Shown: piece after piece, positions 58,433 through 64,000 of the stretch | Layout of the letters: every line of letters begins with the position of its first letter | How positions within the stretch are numbered: position 1 is the first letter of the stretch | Origin: Ailurus styani | Lineage: Eukaryota; Chordata; Mammalia; Carnivora; Ailuridae | Length of the DNA stretch: 64,000 nucleotides | NCBI GenBank assembly: GCA_002007465.1 | Contig: LNAC01000036.1 | Coordinates: forward strand, 2,166,401 to 2,230,400 | Direction of reading: 5' to 3' | Notes under the pieces: generated by a model | What the model was told of the DNA's origin: nothing | Databases searched by the model: none | Seen by the model: the letters and a program-made list of their open reading frames with translations, nothing else | Made by a program: the position numbers and the translations under genes

Positions 58433-58833
58433 TGTTAAAGGAGACAAAAAGCCCAAAATGGAGTCAGTTATTCTAAACCCGAAGTCAGCAAACCAAGACT
58501 TAATACTTACCCTAACTGCAGTTTCAACCCCCTAGGAATGTAACCTTTTTAACCAGTCAACGTGGAATTACCTGGTGAGCACTAGTGAAGATAACCCATC
58601 CAACAGACCCCTTCCATTGCCCTTAGGAAGGGGACCAACCTTGCCTGAAACGATGCATTCCTTGCCAATAATTTCCTTTTCCCATCCTCTTTGCACCTTT
58701 AAAAAGCGTTCCCTTTCTGCAGTGTGGAGGAGCTCTTTTCTATTTGCTAGATGGCATGCTGCCTGATTCATGAGTCGTTTAATAAAACCAATTTGATCTT
58801 CAAATTTACTCGGGTGAATTACGTCTTTTAACA
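58433..58833 (+). mobile_element. Solo LTR of an endogenous retrovirus
   Basis: Bounded by TG...CA within short inverted ends, 'tgttaaag' at 58433 and 'cttttaaca' ending at 58833. It is flanked by 'cccc' on both sides (58429-58432 and 58834-58837), a plausible 4-bp TSD. A TATA-like 'ctttaaaaagc' at about 58698 and a polyadenylation signal AATAAA at 58780 are in the expected order and spacing. No internal retroviral sequence adjoins it. Family not determined. Confidence 0.75.
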
Positions 58834-58839
58834 CCCCCC

Positions 58840-59850
58840 ATTCGACTTGCTCATCTGGTTGTTAAGAAACCTAGACAATCCTACAAAAAAGTTCAAAGAA
58901 AAAACTGGACCTGGACCTGAACCTGTCAGGGATGTTTTCCTTGATTAAGCAAGGCTTGAGAATGACATTTAAAATGGTGGAGTGATAAAGATGCAATAAA
59001 CATGGAGAGGCTGGTGCAAGGTAAATGTGTGGGATGGTGGGGAAAGAAAATTAAGTCATCTGACACATTACAATAAAACTTATTTCTAATACTTTTTCTA
59101 AAAGATGGAATGACTTACAACAGCAAGAAAGGTAAGAAGAATATACTTTTGGGAATGGGTTGAAATACAACGATCATAAAATGTGATTGCTTTGCCTTTC
59201 AGTAAAATGTTGTTTTTATCTAAAATTTACCTAAAATAAAAATATAAGATAAACTTATATCAAGCACGTAATCTGCCCAGTCATTCGGCTGTGTATTTGT
59301 ATGTGATTCACATTGATGATTAATAAGGTTCGCGTAGAAATAAAAGATGGAGACTCCATTGTGGGCTATACCTATCTTTGCAGCCTGGAGGGTTTTTCTC
59401 ATCACAAGGCAGATGATGTAACCTACTGGAGATGAATCTCTTGAAAAGACAATTGTGTATTGAAAACCTTTTCTCAGATGCAAATTGACATCTGGGGCAG
59501 TTACCTTAATGGCCCCCTCCATTCTCACACAGTACTTAGTGCTTTCTGGAGAGGTTTTCTACCCTTTTAAAAATAACATTATTGGAATTTTATTTTAACT
59601 GTCTTTCAGAGGCATTGAAGAAAGAGCCAAGATATTTATGGCTTTTAACTTTTTTTTTTAAGCCAAGTACTCTCTAGCTGTGTTGACTATAAGGGCTTTT
59701 TTTCTTCTTTCAATTCTCCAGTCTAGTTTACCCTTTGGTATCAAATTGATGATGGTCAACATTAGTTAAGCAAAAAGCTGTCTTCTTTTCCCCCTATTTG
59801 CCTTTTCAGCAAATCTGACTGCTGTAAGTCATTTTCATAGAATAATAACA
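58840..59850. other. Unique sequence, no gene recognised
   Basis: The reverse frame 59220-59528 (102 codons) shows no recognisable family. Confidence 0.45.
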
Positions 59851-59854
59851 TAAA

Positions 59855-60400
59855 AGCATGGCTCTGGAACCAAACTGCCTGAGTTAAATTCTCAACTGTC
59901 ACTCACGGCCTCACAGTGGATCTTGGACACAAGGCTTGGTCTCTCTGTGCTTCAGTTTCCCTATTCATGAAACTGGGGAGAAGAATACGATCTCCTTCAT
60001 CATGAGGTAATATTTTTTATTGGGTAGACCTGTAATACTGTGTACATGTAAGATGTACATCCTGTTATCTCGATACCTGTTATACATAGCAATATGGTTG
60101 CTGTTGTAATGATATTAACCTTATTTTATACTTAAAGTACAATATTTTTGTCTATGTTCAATAAACTGTACATTAAGTCTGTATGGCTATTTTACTATTT
60201 ATTACAAGTTTGTGCCTTTAAACACCATCAGTCTTATCCTCCCACACCCACCCCCTGAAAACCACCATTCACATTTTTTAATGTTTTTTTTTTTTTAGAT
60301 TCCACATATAAGTGATATCATAAATGGAGTGATATTATAAAGAGCTTTGGGAAATTCCTGGCACATAATAACCCCTTTACACATGTTAGCTATGGTAGGT
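59855..60400 (+). mobile_element. MIR SINE, sense, split by an L1 fragment
   Basis: First part 59855-60008: 'gctctggaaccaaactgcct' and 'gtgcttcagtttccctattc'. Second part about 60338-60400: 'agctttgggaaattcctggc', 'acataataaccccttt' and 'catgttagctatggta'. The two parts are consecutive in the MIR consensus, so the L1 piece between them entered later. Confidence 0.78.
60010..60337 (-). mobile_element. L1M 3' UTR fragment, antisense, inside MIR
   Basis: 'aagtttgtgcctttaaacac', 'cccctgaaaaccaccattca', 'tttagattccacatataagt' and 'gatatcataaatggag' match the reverse of an old L1 3' end. Confidence 0.78.
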
Positions 60401-60404
60401 ACTG

Positions 60405-60532
60405 GGATGTAAGATCCAAGAGGGCAGAAGTTTTTGTCTATATTATTCACCATTGTATCTTGGGTAACCACGTTGTACCTACCACAAAATAGATGTTCAA
60501 TATGTAATTATTGAATAAGTATATAATTTCAT
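60405..60532 (+). mobile_element. L2 3' end, sense
   Basis: 'gtaagatccaagagggcaga', 'ttattcaccattgtatcttg' and 'aaaatagatgttcaatatgt' match the L2 end. Confidence 0.72.
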
Positions 60533-60781
60533 TTGCTTATTTTATTTTCATAATAACAAGGGAGACTCTGCTAGAATTCTATTATTCCAGACAAATATAA
60601 GTAAAAATTTAACTAAAGAGAAAACATTAAATTCTGCTGCTGACCAAAAAATTAGACTCAAATATAGTGAATTTCACCATAGAACAGCCTCTAATGTCCC
60701 AACAGAGTGAATAGATAGTCCAGAGAATTTCAAAAGGAGTTGCAATAATAGTTCAAGAGGAGTAACAGATTTGAGTTGTAG

Positions 60782-61032
60782 CAAATATTTCTTAAGCATT
60801 TACTATAAACCAGGCATTTGACGTGCAAGTCACATTGAATGCTAGCATAGTCCTGTGCTTGTAAAAAGGCGATTTTTATCTTGATTTTACAGATGAAGCC
60901 CTTGAAGCTTAGAAAAGCTAAATAACTTGCCAAGGTCACTAACTAGTAGCTGATAAAGAGTAGAGCCAGGTATAGAACCCAATGATTTCAGACTCCAGAG
61001 AACAACTATGTAAACACTACACTAACTGCTAA
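60782..61032 (-). mobile_element. MIR SINE, antisense, near full length
   Basis: 'ttactataaaccaggcattt', 'gattttacagatgaagccct', 'aataacttgccaaggtcact' and 'ctagtagctgataaagagta' follow the MIR reverse strand. Confidence 0.9.
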
Positions 61033-61148
61033 CATATTCATTTAATATCATTTAATAAATAATGTGTTGTGGGGAGTCTAAAATATGTCAGGCTCTGCGT
61101 TGAGTATTCTGCACATGAAAATATGCTAGAAGAAGAGTGCCAGTGAAT

Positions 61149-61156
61149 AAACCAAA

Positions 61157-61207
<51 letters not shown>

Positions 61208-61210
61208 ATT
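61149..61210 (+). repeat. (AAAT)n microsatellite
   Basis: About 15 uninterrupted AAAT units, not attached to a recognisable SINE. Confidence 0.97.
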
Positions 61211-61214
61211 TAAA

Positions 61215-62450
61215 AATGGCAGAGTTGCACCAGAAAAGTGAAAGAGAAGATGAGCATCTGAGTTAGTGACTAATATAAAGGGATGTTTATGCTAAACTGC
61301 ATGAGGAATATTGCGATCATTCCACAAAAGCTGGACTATAAAGTCAGTGATGGGAGAGAAGGGGAGAGAGTCAGTCACAGGTCTGGTGAGCAAACAGAAA
61401 GGAGGCCCTCAGTGAACCTGGTGGTTTGTCTGGCTTTTTCCTTTTCTCTCTGACTTGGTATAGATAAAAGGAATACACAAATCCACAATGATGTTAGACT
61501 ACCCTCTCTACTGAGCAACACTGTCTCTCCATGACTCCTTACCCTGCATGTACTATGGTCCCTCACTATGATACACTGTTCTAGTTTGTGTGAATGTTGC
61601 TGTCCCTCACTAGATACCAACTGTTCCCTGGACAACGACCCATGTCATCACCGATTTTAGTATCACCTTTTCTGCTTCCTTCATTAGCACGGTTTACATA
61701 ATAAACATACAAAACACAACTGAATGAAACAAAACTTGCTATTAGAAGTCCAGTGAACTCTAGAAAATGGGACCCATCAACCCGAGAAGGTGTGGGCTAT
61801 GGTTTGGGGTTGAGATGGTGGAGATGCAAAGGAAAGCAATCACGAAAATCCCTCAACCGATGGAAAAGCTTATGTGGGCAGTGGACAACCAGATAGATGG
61901 GTCAAGGCAAATTACACCTGTGGCAGCTGAGATAAGAACATGTTTGTGATTTTCGAGGACATTTTCCATGAAGTGATTCAGCATTGCTTACATGAGCATC
62001 CACATATTATATTCCTGGTAGAGTTTAGGTCGGGCAACATAAACACTGATCTCATCAGATGGCAGGGGTATGCGCTCCCTTGCCCACTGCCTTCCAGGAA
62101 GCTCAAACTACAATTATTAAGTCTTAGCCTCGGCTGCAATGTATATGTCTATCATGAACTTCTGTTATATTGAATTTCCCTTATCTTTTATTCTCCAGTG
62201 TCCATTCATTATTTATTTATTTGCTCCTTATTATTCTAGTGGGGAAAATATTTTTTTATGTTTGCATAGATTAGCATCTCCCTCTATTTATTAAAAATAA
62301 ATATTGTTCTTGGATGCGCACGGGTGCTCTGAAAGAAATAAGAAAACTCCTTAATTATATCGAAGATCACATGAAAATCAATGCTGTTAGTTCTTCATCT
62401 ATGTTGAAAAGTTTGACTTTCTCAACCCCATTAAAGCACAGAACTACATA
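61215..62450. other. Unique sequence, no gene recognised
   Basis: Forward frames at 61767-61949 and 61940-62173 sit end to end in different phases but show no recognisable protein family. Confidence 0.4.
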
Positions 62451-62454
62451 CTAC

Positions 62455-62785
62455 AACATAGATGAACTTTAAAAACATGGTAAGTAAAAGAAAGCAAATA
62501 CAAAAGGCCACATATTATATAACTCCATTTAATCTTAAGTAAGCAAACTCATAGAGACAGCAAATAAATGGTTCCCAGGGGCTGGGGGTGGGTGAATGGA
62601 GAATGACTGCTTAATAGGTATGGGGTTTCTTTTGGGGGACAGGAAGATTTTCTGAAATTAGGTGGTAATGGTGATTGTACAACATTGTAAATACACCAAA
62701 AGCCAATGACTTGTACACTTTAAAATGGTTAAAATGGTGGATTTTGTTATGTGAATTCTACCTCAATTTTTTTAAAAAACACGGA
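62455..62785 (+). mobile_element. L1M 3' UTR, sense
   Basis: 'gccacatattatataactcc', 'aatggttcccaggggctggg', 'gtgattgtacaacattgtaa', 'cttgtacactttaaaatggt' and 'ttgttatgtgaattctacct' match an old L1 3' end. Confidence 0.88.
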
Positions 62786-63066
62786 AAAACGAGATCCGTT
62801 GTCTGCAAAAGTACTTTTTAACTTCAATTCCAAAACTTGAGGATATTCATCTGAAATCAAACACATTCTGGAAGTTGACAACATTTACTCTTACAGAGAT
62901 CGAGAAATTGAAAGGCTGAATGGTTTGATTCTAAAATAAGAAGTTAACCTCTTCCCAAAACATAATCACAATAGAGGAACAAATACTGAGCCACTTTTAA
63001 CTAAATCACTCCCAGTGGAGCTGCCCACACACGGATATGTCTTCACTTCCATAATAGTTTTTTTCA

Positions 63067-63236
63067 TGGGTACCTGGGTGGCTCAGTCGGTTACACGTCT
63101 GTCTTGGGATCAGGTCATGATCCCGGGGTCCTGGGATGGAGCCCAGCATCGGGCTCCCTGTTCAGTGGGGGGCCTGCTTCTCCCTTTCCTACTACCCCTG
63201 CTTGTGTTCCCTCTCTCGCTGTGTCTCTCTCTGTGC
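63067..63236 (+). mobile_element. CAN-SINE, 5' part (tail displaced by LTR insertion)
   Basis: Normal head and CT tract. It stops at 'tctctctgtgc', and its AAATAAATAAATAAAA tail reappears at 63866-63899 after the LTR. Confidence 0.92.
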
Positions 63237-63861
63237 TGAAGAGGAAAATTACCCCAAGCAGGCCCAGACCAGGAGGCCCCAAAAGATAGAAAGTTACTAA
63301 CAATAAGCTGGAGATAACCAGAAGCCCTACTGGGAGCAAGAGATAACCAGCCCTTTCTGCCTCTGTAAACAGGCTTCCTGCCACGCTCCCTGCACCACTG
63401 TTCCCGCCTAAAGCAATCCCCCCTCCCCCAGCTTAAACCCACCTACCAATAGTCAGCATAGCCCTTGGAACCTGATGCCTACAGTCCCCTATAAAAGCCT
63501 TATAATAGGTGCCTGGGTGGCGCAGTCTTTAAGCGTCTGCTTTCAGCTCAGGTCATGATTCCGGGGTCCTGGGATTGAGCCCTGCATCAGGCTCCCTGCC
63601 CAGTGGGAAGCCTGCTTCTCCCTCTCCCACTCCCCCTGCTTGTATTCCCTCTCTTGCTGTGTGTGTCTCTCTCTCTGTCAAATATATAAATATATAAACA
63701 AACAAGCAAATAAATAAATAAGAAAAGCCCTATAACCCCGTTGCCTGGTACCCAGAACTTCAAGCACGAGATCTGGGTCCGCAGGCGTAAAATAAATCTG
63801 AGTTATCCCACTCCTCCGACTGTTACTTGGTCTCTCACTGGTCTGATTATTTTCCACAACA
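63237..63861 (+). mobile_element. Solo LTR of an endogenous retrovirus, carrying a SINE
   Basis: Starts TG ('tgaagaggaaaatt') and ends CA ('ttttccacaaca'). Contains a TATA box 'ctataaaag' at 63489-63497 and a polyadenylation signal AATAAA at about 63791. A short match 'tgc' flanks it on both sides, so the exact TSD is unclear. Minus the inserted SINE it is roughly 400 bp. No internal viral genes adjoin it. Because it lies in a carnivore-specific SINE, it is younger than that SINE. Confidence 0.82.
63506..63722 (+). mobile_element. CAN-SINE inserted in the solo LTR
   Basis: TSD 'aaaagccttataa' at 63493-63505, with one mismatch in the copy at 63723-63735. The insertion point lies just after the LTR TATA box. 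Confidence 0.95.
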
Positions 63862-63865
63862 TGCC

Positions 63866-63905
63866 AAATAAATAAATAAAACCTTAAAAATAAATAAAAT
63901 CATTT
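63866..63905 (+). mobile_element. Displaced SINE tail
   Basis: The AAATAAATAAATAAAACCTTAAAA-like tail completes the SINE begun at 63067. Confidence 0.8.
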
Positions 63906-63929
63906 TTTTATGTTCATAATAAAATCTTT

Positions 63930-64000
63930 TTTTTTAAAGATTTTATTTATTTAATTCACAGAGGGAGAGAGATCACAAGGAGGCAGAGAGGCAGGCAGAG
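63930..64000 (-). mobile_element. CAN-SINE, reverse, cut by window end
   Basis: Begins 'ttaaagattttatttattta' and continues into the 'ggcagagaggcaggcagag' part. The head lies beyond the window. Confidence 0.93.

Noticed and set aside
61767..62173. Two end-to-end forward frames as a possible frameshifted gene
   Set aside because: No protein family is recognised in either, and nothing supports joining them.

Overview
The window looks like nuclear DNA of a carnivoran mammal, most probably a mustelid (mink, ferret, marten, badger or otter group). The main evidence is at least 20 copies of a tRNA-derived CAN-SINE. Each has a 'cctgggtggctcag' head, a CT-rich middle and an 'aataaataaaatcttt' tail, and most are flanked by readable target-site duplications (TSDs). 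The DNA is A+T-rich and CpG-poor, and it carries the usual eutherian layer of old repeats: MIR, L2, L1M, MER5A, MER20 and MaLR LTRs.

I find no protein-coding gene, exon series, CpG island or structured RNA gene. The open frames are short (the longest is 145 codons) and fall in repeats, low-complexity tracts or unconserved sequence. This reads as an intergenic stretch or the inside of a very large intron.

Layout. 1-1.6 kb: old sense L1 with two adjacent SINEs. 2-18.5 kb: mostly unique sequence with scattered MIR, L2, MER5A and MER20 copies and SINEs. 18.5-23.2 kb: about 4.6 kb of old antisense L1, holding a tiny younger L1 insertion. 23.3-24.4 kb: a decayed endogenous-retrovirus pol fragment, split by a SINE and by an expanded CTA tract. 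24.5-30.7 kb: SINEs, MIRs and unique sequence. 30.7-32.8 kb: sense L1 ORF2 relic split by an MLT1-like LTR and a SINE. 33-43 kb: unique sequence, L2, MIR, MER5A and two MaLR-like LTRs. 44-45.2 kb: two L1 3' pieces. 45-58 kb: unique sequence, L2, MIR, SINEs and another MaLR-like LTR. 58.4-58.8 kb: a solo LTR. 60 kb: a MIR split by L1. 63-63.9 kb: a three-level nest of SINE, solo LTR and SINE.

Two things deserve attention. First, all six ambiguous bases (N) sit between near-identical direct repeats. This looks like false duplication at contig joins rather than biology. Second, several repeat-free stretches (about 17.8, 36.7, 47.0 and 55.5 kb) look like candidate conserved regulatory elements, but only alignment can show that. 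I saw no new gene system here and do not claim one.
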